Notes: generated from the sequence alone by a model not told the origin. A stretch of DNA of 64,000 nucleotides from Rouxiella sp. WC2420 (GCF_041200025.1 NZ_CP165628.1:744001-808000), one strand, 5' to 3'. Numbered from the stretch's first letter, positions 8,269-16,458 are shown. Made by a program: numbers and translations.

Positions 8269-9303
8269 TCATGCTGATTCACGAACGATGAGTGTAAAAC
8301 CAGTATCGACCACGTTCTCGGATATTTCGTAGCCTTCAATTTTATCGGCCAGCATGGTGGCGGCCTGCTGGCCTATCTTTTCTTTATCGACACTCACGGT
8401 GGTGATAGCAGGTCTATTGTGGGCAGCAAAATTTAAGTCGGCGAAACCAATCACCTTGAGATCCGCAGGCACGCTTAGCCCCTGAGCTTCGGCTTCCATG
8501 ATCACGCCCTGCGCCAACGTATCTGAGGTACAAATAATGGCATCAAACTGCAGGCCTTGTTGAATCAACTCGCGAAAAGCGCTGCGGCCTACCGCCATAT
8601 TCGCCGGGGCTGGCACGGTGATTTCGCGGATCAGGTGATCAGAGTTTCTGCTCAGGACTTCAACTGCACCTTTATTACGCACCTGCGCGCGGCGGTCGCT
8701 GGCTGTAATAAAACCAAACCGGCTAAAGCCCTGCTTAAGGAAGTAGTCACCAATCGCGTGACCGATTTTTTCATGTGAAAATCCAATCAGCATATCCAGC
8801 GGTGTCGGGGTGAGATCCCAGATTTCCACCACCGGAATATTGGCATTCAAAATAATGCGTTTGAGTTCGGAAGTGTGATGGATGCCGGTCAGCACAATGC
8901 CGTCAGGGCGGCGCGACAATAAGGTTGCGACAATTTCCGTCTCTGATTCAGGGGCATACCCGACTATACACAGCAGCATGTGATAGCCGCGCAAGGCCAG
9001 CTCATCGCCAATCGCCTGCACGGTGTCAACAAACATGTTGTTATTGATTTGCGGCACCACCACAGCAATCAGTTTGGTGCGTTTGGTCGCCAAACCTCCG
9101 GCCAACATATTGGGGATATAGCCGGTGAGATTGACGGCTTCCAGCACGCGGGCAATCGTTGCGGGGCGAACGACTTTAGGGTTGTTCAACGCCCGACTTA
9201 CGGTCATCGGCGAGAGCCCCGAAGCTTTGGCTACGTCCTCAAGGGTTGGGGATCGCGATGGATTTTTGTTAGAGTTTTTTTCGTTATTCAAAGCATTTTC
9301 CAC
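8269..9303 (-). CDS. LacI-family transcriptional regulator (gluconate-regulator-like)
   Basis: 344-residue repressor. The DNA-binding domain is LEDVAKASGLSPMTVSRALN (about 22-41), followed by the hinge helix and a periplasmic-binding-protein-like sensor domain (TKLIAVVVPQINNNMF, then IICTSDTLAQGV). The sequence style, with GLATKRTKLIAVVVP and an SDTLAQG loop, is that of gluconate/idonate regulators of the LacI family. It lies upstream of, and in the same direction as, the FAD dehydrogenase operon and probably controls it. The start is a GTG at 9303 with no clear ribosome-binding site, so the N terminus is uncertain by some residues. The inducer is probably gluconate or a ketogluconate (inference). 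Confidence 0.85.
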   Translation of the reverse strand: MENALNNEKNSNKNPSRSPTLEDVAKASGLSPMTVSRALNNPKVVRPATIARVLEAVNLTGYIPNMLAGGLATKRTKLIAVVVPQINNNMFVDTVQAIGDELALRGYHMLLCIVGYAPESETEIVATLLSRRPDGIVLTGIHHTSELKRIILNANIPVVEIWDLTPTPLDMLIGFSHEKIGHAIGDYFLKQGFSRFGFITASDRRAQVRNKGAVEVLSRNSDHLIREITVPAPANMAVGRSAFRELIQQGLQFDAIICTSDTLAQGVIMEAEAQGLSVPADLKVIGFADLNFAAHNRPAITTVSVDKEKIGQQAATMLADKIEGYEISENVVDTGFTLIVRESA

Positions 9304-9470
9304 AGGTTACATAAGCCGACTTGCGTCGTAAAAGGGTAATGTTTGCGCAATCATTTTAGAATCTGCCCATAATATCCCTTCATAACCTTTGGTTAAAGTG
9401 TTCAATTATTGTTACTAAAATTAATAGTGTTGGTTAATGGCTAGTGTATTATTTTTTATGGGTTATTATT

Positions 9471-9485
9471 TGACCGCAATGGTCA
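9471..9485. promoter_or_regulatory. Inverted repeat TGACC-N5-GGTCA just before a ribosome-binding site
   Basis: TGACC (9471-9475) and GGTCA (9481-9485) are perfect complements, ending 6 bases before the AGGAG of the tautomerase-like gene. It could be an operator or a small mRNA hairpin affecting translation. Confidence 0.35.
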
Positions 9486-9502
9486 GCGCATAGGAGATGA
9501 AG

Positions 9503-9688
9503 ATGCTGGAAATCGTGGTTTATGCCGTAGAAGGCCGTTCCAATGAGCAGAAAAAAAAGCTGATGAAGAAGATTACTGAAGCCGTGGTTGATTCTTTTGA
9601 GGTTGATGCCGAACGCGTCGTGGTATCGATTGTTGAAACCAAAAAGAGCAACAAGTCGCGCGGCGGCGTGCCGTTTGACGAGCTTTAA
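9503..9688 (+). CDS. Tautomerase-fold (4-oxalocrotonate tautomerase family) small protein lacking Pro-1
   Basis: 61-residue protein aligned end to end with 4-oxalocrotonate tautomerase: LEIVVYAVEGRSNEQKKKL corresponds to the enzyme's beta strand and first helix, with Arg11 kept (Arg12 here). AGGAG at 9492-9496 sits six bases before the ATG at 9503 and directly abuts an ATG at 9497, so 9503 is the real start. The chain then begins Met-Leu. The catalytic amino-terminal proline of the family is a leucine, and the position of Arg39 appears to be valine. Normal tautomerase chemistry is therefore doubtful; binding, hetero-oligomer or another activity is possible. It is a single gene ending at a two-way terminator. 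Family call is good, function unknown. Confidence 0.75.
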   Translation: MLEIVVYAVEGRSNEQKKKLMKKITEAVVDSFEVDAERVVVSIVETKKSNKSRGGVPFDEL

Positions 9689-9702
9689 GCGTTAAATAGA
9701 AA

Positions 9703-9724
9703 AAACCCGCCAGTTGACGGGTTT
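9703..9724. terminator. Bidirectional terminator between convergent genes
   Basis: AAACCCG (9703-9709) pairs with CGGGTTT (9718-9724), with an A run on the left and a T run on the right. It serves the tautomerase-like gene (+) and the reductase gene (-). Confidence 0.8.
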
Positions 9725-9740
9725 CTCATTTCCTGGCGGC

Positions 9741-10841
9741 TTACTCAGCCGTTTTATAACGCTCAAGCCAGTGAGCGTAAGGCGCTGGCAGAACCCATGA
9801 AGGCTGTTCTTTTTGCAGCGCTTTTGCCGCCTGATAAGGCCAGTTAGGATTAGCAAGATGCGCGCGGCCTACCATCACCAGGTCCAGCTGATCTTTCTCG
9901 ATTGTATCATTGGCAATGACCGGTGAGTCGATACCCCAGGCCGAAGCCACTGCAATCTGTGCTTCTTTGCGGACGCGCTCGGCGATAGGGGCCAGGAAGC
10001 CAGCGGCCCATGGAATATTGGAATCAGGAGTCGAGAAGCCAATGCTGACGCTGAGCAAGTCCAGACCGCCCGCGCGGAATTTTTTGGTAAGATCAATCGC
10101 CTCTTGCAGGGTTTCTTCATCACGCCCGTCATACTCAATTACGCCAAAACGCGCGGTCAGCGGCAGATTATCAGGCCATTCTTCGCGCACAGCGGCCAAT
10201 GTTTCCAACAGGAAACGACTGCGGCCTTCAACGTTGCCACCATAGGCATCTTGACGTTTATTGGCATGTACCGAGAAGAAACTCTGTGCCAGATAACCGT
10301 GGGCAAAGTGCAGTTCAATCCACTCAAAACCGGCATCGCGGGCACGACGAGTTGCTGCAACGAAGTCGGCCTTGACGCGCTCAATGTCAGCCAGCGTCAT
10401 TTCGTGAGGCACTTTTGGCAGGTTGGCACCAAAGGCGACCGCTGAAGGGGCAATAGTTTCCCACGCGCGGCTGTCACCGGCAGGAATGTGATCGTCACCT
10501 TCCCACGGCAGATTGGCGCTGGCTTTACGGCCCGCGTGACCAATCTGGATGCCCGGTACGGCACCGGCAGCCTTGATCTCTTTAGCAATTTTCGCCAGGC
10601 GTGCAGCCTGTTCATCGTTCCATAGTCCCAGACATCCGGGGGTGATACGCCCCTCGGGGGAAACGGCCGTTGCCTCGACAATGACCAGACCAGCACCACC
10701 ACGCGCCAGACTGGCGTAATGCACGCTGTGCCAGTCGTTCGGCAGGCCGTCAACCGCGCTATACTGGCACATTGGTGGGATGACAATGCGGTTGCGCAAG
10801 GTGACGTCTTTCAGTTTGAAGGTGGAGAATAAACCAGCCAT
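9741..10841 (-). CDS. NADH:flavin oxidoreductase, old yellow enzyme family (YqjM/NamA-like)
   Basis: 366-residue FMN-dependent ene-reductase that reduces activated C=C bonds with NAD(P)H. It shows PPMCQYSAVDG near the N terminus (the cysteine tuning the flavin in YqjM-type enzymes), the substrate-binding pair in LHFAHGYLAQSFFS, and DAYGGNVEGRSRFLLE. The C terminus has the phosphate-binding VMVGRAHLANPNWP. GAGGA lies about six bases before the ATG at 10841, while the frame is also open upstream to 10898; the inner start matches the family length. It is a single gene, divergent from the zinc alcohol dehydrogenase, which suggests a shared role in handling enals or enones and aldehydes (inference). 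Confidence 0.9.
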   Translation of the reverse strand: MAGLFSTFKLKDVTLRNRIVIPPMCQYSAVDGLPNDWHSVHYASLARGGAGLVIVEATAVSPEGRITPGCLGLWNDEQAARLAKIAKEIKAAGAVPGIQIGHAGRKASANLPWEGDDHIPAGDSRAWETIAPSAVAFGANLPKVPHEMTLADIERVKADFVAATRRARDAGFEWIELHFAHGYLAQSFFSVHANKRQDAYGGNVEGRSRFLLETLAAVREEWPDNLPLTARFGVIEYDGRDEETLQEAIDLTKKFRAGGLDLLSVSIGFSTPDSNIPWAAGFLAPIAERVRKEAQIAVASAWGIDSPVIANDTIEKDQLDLVMVGRAHLANPNWPYQAAKALQKEQPSWVLPAPYAHWLERYKTAE

Positions 10842-10982
10842 TGAGATCCTCAGATTTGTTTTTTGATTAATAACATCAAGAACGGAATATTGCTGCAATG
10901 ATGCGTCACGTGGAGTGTTAATTGATTGCCAATCGGTGCTGCATGATTAATGAGTTTAACTCATAGATTTAACCTTTCTAGT

Positions 10983-10997
10983 TGCCTGTACCAGGCA
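10983..10997. promoter_or_regulatory. Inverted repeat TGCCTG-TAC-CAGGCA
   Basis: Perfect 6-base arms with a 3-base centre, about 145 bases upstream of the reductase start. Candidate operator; the factor is unknown. Confidence 0.3.
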
Positions 10998-11136
10998 TCC
11001 GATCACTGCTACCTTTCCATTGCCTTAATTAATTTTAGGTGGAGGTGCGATTCACAAGGTTGCTGCTTAAAGCTCTAATTATGCTGCGAACAACGCGGCA
11101 TCTCCCAAGTTTTGCGTCAAAAAGTCAAGTCCTACA

Positions 11137-11146
11137 AGCACGTGCT
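11137..11146. promoter_or_regulatory. Palindrome AGCACGTGCT upstream of the alcohol dehydrogenase gene
   Basis: Perfect 10-base palindrome about 60 bases before the dehydrogenase start codon, close to where a promoter would lie. Candidate operator only. Confidence 0.25.
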
Positions 11147-11206
11147 GTGATAATACTTTCGGGTTCTTCGAGCCTGAAACGTTGCCTCTAAATCAGGAGA
11201 AATAAC

Positions 11207-12262
11207 ATGACGATGAAAGTACTCGGTTATGCCGCGCAGTCTGCCAAAGTTCCTCTGGCTGCGTTTGAGTTCACCCGCCGCAGTCCGCGAGACGATGATG
11301 TGGTTGTCGACGTTTTATACTGTGGCGTCTGTCATTCCGATTTGCATCAGGCGCGCAACGACTGGGGCGGCAGCCAGTATCCGGTGATCCCCGGTCACGA
11401 AGTCGTCGGGCGTGTGAAGTCTGTGGGGAAAAACGTCACCAAATTCAAAGCGGGCGATAACGTCGGCATTGGCTGTATGGTTGATTCCTGCCGCGTTTGC
11501 CAACCCTGTCAGCACGGCATTGAACAATATTGCCAGGAAGGCTGCGTGCAGACTTACAACGGTTTTGATCGTCATGACGGCCTGCCAACCTACGGCGGTT
11601 ATTCCAAAACTATTCTGGCGTCTGAGGATTTCATTCTCAAAATGCCTGACGGGCTGGATCTGAAAGGGGCGGCACCGCTGTTATGTGCCGGTATCACCAC
11701 CTGGTCGCCGCTGCGTCACTTTAAAGTGGGCAAAGGCAGTAAGGTCGCCGTTGTCGGGCTTGGCGGGCTGGGGCATATGGCATTGAAACTCGCCCATGCA
11801 CTCGGTGCGGATGTCACGCTTTTTACCCGTTCGCCGGGCAAAGAGGATGACGCTCGTCGTTTAGGCGCGCAGCATATTGTGATCTCCACCGATGATCAGC
11901 AGATGAAAGCCGTCAGCGGCCAGTTTGACCTGATTATTGATACGGTTCCGTATGAGCATGATATCAATCCGTATATGCCAACGCTGACCTTGGATGGCAC
12001 GCTGGTGTTTGTCGGACTGCTGGGCGACATCACGCCAGTGCTGAGCACTTTGCCACTGATCATGGGGCGTCGCTCGGTGACCGGTTCGGCAATTGGCAGC
12101 ATCAAGGAAACGCAGGAAATGCTCGATTTCTGCGGCGAGCACGGCATTGTCTCGGATATTGAGATGATCAAAATGCCCGAGATTAACGACGCCTATGAAC
12201 GGATGATTAAAAGCGACGTGAAATATCGGTTCGTTATCGATATGGATACTTTGCAGGCGTAA
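11207..12262 (+). CDS. Zinc-dependent NADP(H) alcohol dehydrogenase (YahK/cinnamyl-alcohol type)
   Basis: 351-residue medium-chain dehydrogenase that interconverts aldehydes and alcohols in the cytoplasm. Catalytic zinc ligands are in YCGVCHSDLH and PGHEVVG. The structural zinc lobe has four cysteines in CMVDSCRVCQPCQHGIEQYC (about 89-108). The nucleotide-binding motif is VVGLGGLGH (about 185-193). The overall pattern is that of the cinnamyl-alcohol-dehydrogenase-like NADP enzymes such as E. coli YahK. AGGAG seven bases upstream supports the ATG at 11207. It is a single gene, followed after about 85 bases by a long stem-loop. The natural substrate is unknown; broad aldehyde reduction is typical. 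Confidence 0.9.
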   Translation: MTMKVLGYAAQSAKVPLAAFEFTRRSPRDDDVVVDVLYCGVCHSDLHQARNDWGGSQYPVIPGHEVVGRVKSVGKNVTKFKAGDNVGIGCMVDSCRVCQPCQHGIEQYCQEGCVQTYNGFDRHDGLPTYGGYSKTILASEDFILKMPDGLDLKGAAPLLCAGITTWSPLRHFKVGKGSKVAVVGLGGLGHMALKLAHALGADVTLFTRSPGKEDDARRLGAQHIVISTDDQQMKAVSGQFDLIIDTVPYEHDINPYMPTLTLDGTLVFVGLLGDITPVLSTLPLIMGRRSVTGSAIGSIKETQEMLDFCGEHGIVSDIEMIKMPEINDAYERMIKSDVKYRFVIDMDTLQA

Positions 12263-12345
12263 ACGACTTGTGGCCCAGTTAAAAGATCAGTCGGCGAGAA
12301 AATCTGGCTAATTCTGCAAAGTTTTATTACCTGCCACACGGCTTG

Positions 12346-12376
12346 GCCGTTGGATTTTCACTGAAGATTCAACGGC
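12346..12376 (+). terminator. Stem-loop downstream of the alcohol dehydrogenase gene
   Basis: GCCGTTGGAT (12346-12355) pairs with ATTCAACGGC (12367-12376), with one G-U pair; the loop can form a further TTCA/TGAA stem. There is no good T run, so it may be a 3'-end stabiliser rather than an intrinsic terminator. Confidence 0.35.
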
Positions 12377-12744
12377 TAATCTTGACCTTAAAACCAATCA
12401 TTTTTTGATAAAGTTTGTGGCTTGAACCCAAGGGTAAAAGGTGCGATTATTGCGCCGATTTATTTGAATCAGACGCGTTATTTTCTTTCTTCGCGACAGC
12501 TCAAGAGGGTTGCGGCACATGAACGGTTTATCACATTGCACTTTCAGCAAGTGCCACAGAACATTGATGATGACGCCAGGGTGCAGTGACCTCACGACTT
12601 CCTGTTTTTCTCCCGTTGTAAATCCTTTCATGCGGTAAGGCTACCCTTTGCTTGCTGTTAGGCATTATTAAAAATAGAGCGTTGCTCTGATTTTACTGAT
12701 GTCTATCAGACGTAGCTAAGACGGTACATCGTTCTGTAACAGTT

Positions 12745-12762
12745 AGGCTTAATCATAAGCCT
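12745..12762 (+). other. Perfect hairpin in the speC upstream region
   Basis: AGGCTTA-ATCA-TAAGCCT, a 7-base stem with a 4-base loop about 130 bases before speC. It could be a leader-RNA structure or a palindromic operator. Confidence 0.4.
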
Positions 12763-12844
12763 TGCCTGATTAAATCTGGACTTCCACCACTTAGCTAACG
12801 TCACTTTGCCGGGCCGGTGTCTTTAAACAAACCTGCTCATTGCC

Positions 12845-12858
12845 GTGCCAGTTGGCAC
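12845..12858 (+). other. Hairpin close to the speC start
   Basis: GTGCCA/TGGCAC, a 5-6 base-pair GC-rich stem ending about 35 bases before the speC start codon. Probable structured 5' leader; a regulatory role is not shown. Confidence 0.4.
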
Positions 12859-12892
12859 ACCCTCTTACTTAACCGTTTGAGAGTCCTGTAAT

Positions 12893-15052
12893 ATGAAACA
12901 GTTAAAAATAGCAGCAAGCGCCTCCGTGGCATCCCATCTCGACACACCGCGCGGCGTCGTTGCCCTCGAAAACGCCGACTATACCGACGTTGCGGCGATA
13001 GTGATTTCCGTGGATGACCTTAATAACGGCAGACTGGCAGAAGTCGAAGCTCTGGGATTCAGCATCCCCGCGTTTGTTGCAGTACAGGGTGCGGAACAGG
13101 TTTCCCCAAATTATCTTTCGGCACTGAAGGGCGTTTTTGCGCTGGCCGATGCCAACCAGGCGTTCTACGCCGCTCAGCTTGAAGCCGCTGCAGACGAATA
13201 CGAGCAGGGATTATTCCCACCGTTTTTCGACACGCTTAAAAAATACGTCGAAATGGAAAATTCGACCTTCGCCTGTCCGGGACATCAGGGGGGCGAATTT
13301 TTCCGTCGTCATCCTGCCGGTCGCCAATTCTTTGAATTTTTTGGCGAAAACATCTTTCGTGCCGATATGTGCAACGCTGACGTTAAGCTCGGTGACTTAC
13401 TTATCCATGAAGGATCGGCCAAAGATGCGCAGAAGCATGCGGCAAAAGTATTCAGCGCCGACAAGACCTATTTCGTACTGAATGGCACCTCGGCTGCCAA
13501 CAAGGTCGTGACCAACGCGCTGCTAACTCGCGGCGATCTGGTGCTGTTTGACCGCAATAACCATAAATCGAACCACCACGGCGCTCTGCTTCAGGCCGGT
13601 GCGACGCCGGTATATCTTGAAACCGCGCGTAACCCGTTTGGTTTCATCGGAGGTATTGATGCCGCTTGTTTCGATGAGCGCTACCTTCGCAAGCAAATTC
13701 AAGAAGTTGCCCCAGAGCGTGCGGCAGAAAAGCGCCCGTTCCGCCTGGCAATTATCCAGCTTGGCACCTACGACGGCACGGTTTATAACGCCCGTCAGGT
13801 CGTTGAGAAGATTGGCCACCTTTGTGATTACATCCTGTTTGACTCTGCATGGGTCGGCTATGAGCAATTCATTCCGATGATGAAAGAGTGCTCGCCGCTG
13901 CTGCTGGATCTGAACGAAAACGATCCGGGGATTATTGTGACCCAATCGGTGCACAAGCAGCAGGCCGGGTTCTCGCAGACCTCGCAGATCCATAAAAAAG
14001 ACAACCATATCAAGGGTCAAAAGCGCCATTGCAGCCATAAAAAACTCAATAACGCCTTTATGATGCACGCCTCGACCAGCCCGTTTTATCCGCTGTTTGC
14101 CGCGCTGGATGTCAACGCGCGCATGCATGCAGGCGGCAGCGGCAGGCACATGTGGATGGAGTGCGTGAAACTGGGTATCGATACCCGCAAAATGCTGCTT
14201 GACCAGTGCAAAATGATCCAGCCGTTTGTGCCGCCGGTTATCGACGGCAAGCCGTGGCAAGATCACGATACCGAGCAGATGGCCAGCGACGTGCGCTTCT
14301 TTGATTTTGTGCCTGGCGAGCGTTGGCACGCCTTTGCCGGTTATGCCGAGAAGCAGTATTTTGTCGATCCTTGCAAGCTGTTGCTGACTACGCCGGGCAT
14401 TGACGCCAGCAGCGGTAAGTACACCGAGTTTGGTATTCCGGCAACGATTTTGGCCAACTATTTGCGCGAAAACGGCATTGTTCCTGAAAAATGCGACCTC
14501 AACTCGATCCTTTTCCTGCTGACGCCGGCCGAAACGCCAGCGAAAATGCAGCATCTGGTCGCAGAGATTGCCCGTTTCGAGCGCTACATTGAAGACGATG
14601 CCTTGCTGAGCGAAGTGTTGCCGACCGTGTATCGCAAAAACGAAGAGCGTTATCGCGATTACACTATTCGTCAGCTGTGTCAGGAAATGCACAATCTGTA
14701 TGTCAGCTTTGACGTGAAAGAGCTGCAAAAAGAGATGTTCCGCGAAAAGGGCTTCCCGCAGGTTGTGATGAACGCGCAGGACGCACACAGCGAATTTATT
14801 CGCGATAACGTTGAGCTGGTGCCAATCAGCCAGGCCGAAGGGCGTATCGCGGCGGAAGGGGCATTGCCTTATCCTCCGGGCGTGCTTTGCGTGGTGCCGG
14901 GAGAACTCTGGGGCGGCGCGGTTCAGCGCTACTTTATGGCGCTGGAAGAGGGCATCAACATATTGCCGGGCTTCTCTCCAGAGTTGCAGGGTGTTTACGT
15001 TGAAAAAACCGTGGGCTGGAAACGCGTCATGGGTTATGTCATCGCGGAATAA
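12893..15052 (+). CDS. speC: Ornithine decarboxylase (biosynthetic)
   Basis: 719-residue PLP enzyme converting ornithine to putrescine in the cytoplasm. It aligns along its length with E. coli SpeC. The N-terminal wing domain is the variable part, followed by STFACPGHQGGEFFRRHPAG (substrate and PLP region). The PLP lysine is in SVHKQQAGFS (Lys355, the same number as in E. coli). The C-terminal domain ends with PPGVLCVVPGE and LPGFSPELQGVY. Position next to the mltC-yggX-mutY group and the absence of a neighbouring potE antiporter gene indicate SpeC rather than inducible SpeF. It has a long upstream leader with hairpins and a strong terminator. With speA and speB at 36-39 kb it gives two routes to putrescine. 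Confidence 0.97.
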   Translation: MKQLKIAASASVASHLDTPRGVVALENADYTDVAAIVISVDDLNNGRLAEVEALGFSIPAFVAVQGAEQVSPNYLSALKGVFALADANQAFYAAQLEAAADEYEQGLFPPFFDTLKKYVEMENSTFACPGHQGGEFFRRHPAGRQFFEFFGENIFRADMCNADVKLGDLLIHEGSAKDAQKHAAKVFSADKTYFVLNGTSAANKVVTNALLTRGDLVLFDRNNHKSNHHGALLQAGATPVYLETARNPFGFIGGIDAACFDERYLRKQIQEVAPERAAEKRPFRLAIIQLGTYDGTVYNARQVVEKIGHLCDYILFDSAWVGYEQFIPMMKECSPLLLDLNENDPGIIVTQSVHKQQAGFSQTSQIHKKDNHIKGQKRHCSHKKLNNAFMMHASTSPFYPLFAALDVNARMHAGGSGRHMWMECVKLGIDTRKMLLDQCKMIQPFVPPVIDGKPWQDHDTEQMASDVRFFDFVPGERWHAFAGYAEKQYFVDPCKLLLTTPGIDASSGKYTEFGIPATILANYLRENGIVPEKCDLNSILFLLTPAETPAKMQHLVAEIARFERYIEDDALLSEVLPTVYRKNEERYRDYTIRQLCQEMHNLYVSFDVKELQKEMFREKGFPQVVMNAQDAHSEFIRDNVELVPISQAEGRIAAEGALPYPPGVLCVVPGELWGGAVQRYFMALEEGINILPGFSPELQGVYVEKTVGWKRVMGYVIAE

Positions 15053-15076
15053 AGCATTTCGGCTGATTAAAAAAGT

Positions 15077-15107
15077 AAAACGGAGCTCTCGAGCTCCGTT
15101 TTTTTAT
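15077..15107. terminator. Strong terminator after speC
   Basis: AAAACGGAGCT (15077-15087), loop CTCG, AGCTCCGTTTT (15092-15102), then more T. The A run on the left lets it also serve the leftward gene ending at 15115. Confidence 0.9.
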
Positions 15108-15114
15108 GCGGCAA

Positions 15115-16458
15115 TCAGGCTTCCGATATGTCTGATATGTCGAGTTTATCTGGATGAGCGACGATGGTCGCAACAAAACTGGGATACAGGCAGCCGAGCA
15201 CGCCAGCGCAGATTATGTCATCGAGCTGTCCAAGCGTGTGCTTGTCAAAATATTCGGCCAGAGCAGTATTCAGCGCAGTACTGACCAGGATCGGCGTATT
15301 CATCAGCGCCATTCGTGCGGCCAGGGCATTGAAAAAGGTATCAGCCATGTGCTTTTTGTCCGGCAGTCCTATAGTTAGTTCGTTGCGTAATTTAATCCTG
15401 TTTTGCATCGCGTTTAATCCACTAAATACGCTTAAATCTACCGCCTCACCCAGCGTATTCAACGCTGCACGACTCAAATCATTGAGCCAGACGTCGCGAT
15501 AGTTGGCCTGCAACAGTGCTGCCGCGCTTCCCGACGGCGAGGCGATTGCTGACATGGTTAGCGAAGTTGCTATCTGATTGGGAATATACATTCCGGCAGT
15601 GGCAAAAGTACTGATAGCTTTCACCGGCAGGTGATTGTCTAAGCGAATACAAGACTGAGCTCCTTCTCGCATCACGCTATAAGCCTGAAAGGACACCATT
15701 GTTGAGGCTAATCCCGCTAATACACCTGTCGAGGCTGCCGCAATCATTGCCGCAGCAGAAACACCAATATTTAGCGCTCTTGAGAAGGTGCTGACAGCCG
15801 TACTGGTTCCCTGCAAATACTCACGAACACCGCCAGCCAGATTCAGGATTAACGGCAAAGTCCCTGCTAAAGTCGCCAGAGTAAATCGGGAAGCTTCACT
15901 GAATATATACTCAGTTCCATAAGCGACTATTTGCCGCAACAGAGTAGGTAGCGCAACGCAGAGCACGGTGCGCACGGCGATATTTCTGGCGTTGTGCAGA
16001 TAGCGGCATACGTCACCGTCAGCGGCCATGCACAGCACGTTTTTTAATCGCATCCAGCATCCCTCGTAGTGGCTCTTGGGGGGCGGATTACTGTCATTGA
16101 TATCTCGTAGCCTGCTGCACAACTCGCAGTCAACCAGTGCCTCGTTTTCGAAAATATAGTGACTCAGTTCGTCGCAAAGTAGCTGAGCGTCAGTCGATAA
16201 CGTGGAAAACGAATCATCGCTTTCCTGCCTTTCGGCCGCAATGAGAATCTCGTTTAATGCTCCTAACGTGGCGGTGATTTCAGCTTCACTGGGCTGTTGC
16301 AGGGCGAGAAGCAGTTTGTTGGTTAATTGTTGGCTGGCTTGCGCGAGATCCAGATAGTCCAGCGAATGGGTAGAATCACTGTCACAAGTAGATTGATAGA
16401 TAGAAGATTCAGATACCGAACGCAGCATTGCAGGCGATGAGGTTTTATTTATGACCAT
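15115..16458 (-). CDS. Unrecognised protein with Ser-rich N terminus and hydrophobic core
   Basis: 447 residues from the ATG at 16458 (the frame is open further to a TTG at 16491; a GGATGG sequence precedes the ATG). I do not recognise the family. The first 35 residues are rich in Ser and Thr (TSSPAMLRSVSESSIYQS). Residues about 40-140 are polar with helical, Gln/Glu/Leu-rich character and several Cys. From about 155 there are long apolar stretches (TVLCVALPTLL, FTLATLAGTLPLIL, GVSAAAMIAAASTGVLAGLAS), suggesting membrane insertion. The C terminus is mixed and lacks a known motif. There is no Sec signal peptide. It is a single gene between the speC and mltC terminators, where E. coli has nupG. 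A Ser-rich leader before a hydrophobic region is seen in type III secreted effectors and translocators, but no secretion locus is in view; that idea is weak inference. Confidence 0.75.
   Translation of the reverse strand: MVINKTSSPAMLRSVSESSIYQSTCDSDSTHSLDYLDLAQASQQLTNKLLLALQQPSEAEITATLGALNEILIAAERQESDDSFSTLSTDAQLLCDELSHYIFENEALVDCELCSRLRDINDSNPPPKSHYEGCWMRLKNVLCMAADGDVCRYLHNARNIAVRTVLCVALPTLLRQIVAYGTEYIFSEASRFTLATLAGTLPLILNLAGGVREYLQGTSTAVSTFSRALNIGVSAAAMIAAASTGVLAGLASTMVSFQAYSVMREGAQSCIRLDNHLPVKAISTFATAGMYIPNQIATSLTMSAIASPSGSAAALLQANYRDVWLNDLSRAALNTLGEAVDLSVFSGLNAMQNRIKLRNELTIGLPDKKHMADTFFNALAARMALMNTPILVSTALNTALAEYFDKHTLGQLDDIICAGVLGCLYPSFVATIVAHPDKLDISDISEA

Larger units (their letters stand above)
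10842..11206. other. Divergent promoter region, reductase / alcohol dehydrogenase
   Basis: 365 bases with no gene. It contains the inverted repeat TGCCTG-N3-CAGGCA (10983-10997) and a perfect palindrome AGCACGTGCT (11137-11146), either of which could be a regulator site. No regulator gene is adjacent. Confidence 0.5.
12263..12892. other. Long intergenic region and speC leader
   Basis: 630 bases without a convincing gene. It holds a stem-loop after the dehydrogenase gene and two perfect hairpins in the 150 bases before speC, listed separately. A leftward open frame at 12398-12631 has no ribosome-binding site or recognisable product. No tRNA is seen, although E. coli has one near speC. Confidence 0.6.

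Noticed and set aside
12398-12631. Leftward 77-codon frame between the alcohol dehydrogenase and speC
   Set aside because: No ribosome-binding site, no recognisable product, and located in a leader/terminator region.
12699-12719. Six-codon upstream frame (MSIRRS) before speC
   Set aside because: Considered as a polyamine leader peptide, but it has no ribosome-binding site and does not resemble known Orn-sensing leader peptides.
13523-14788. Long leftward open frame opposite speC (421 codons)
   Set aside because: It lies entirely antisense to conserved speC, has His/Leu/Val-rich composition typical of reverse-complemented coding DNA, and resembles no protein.
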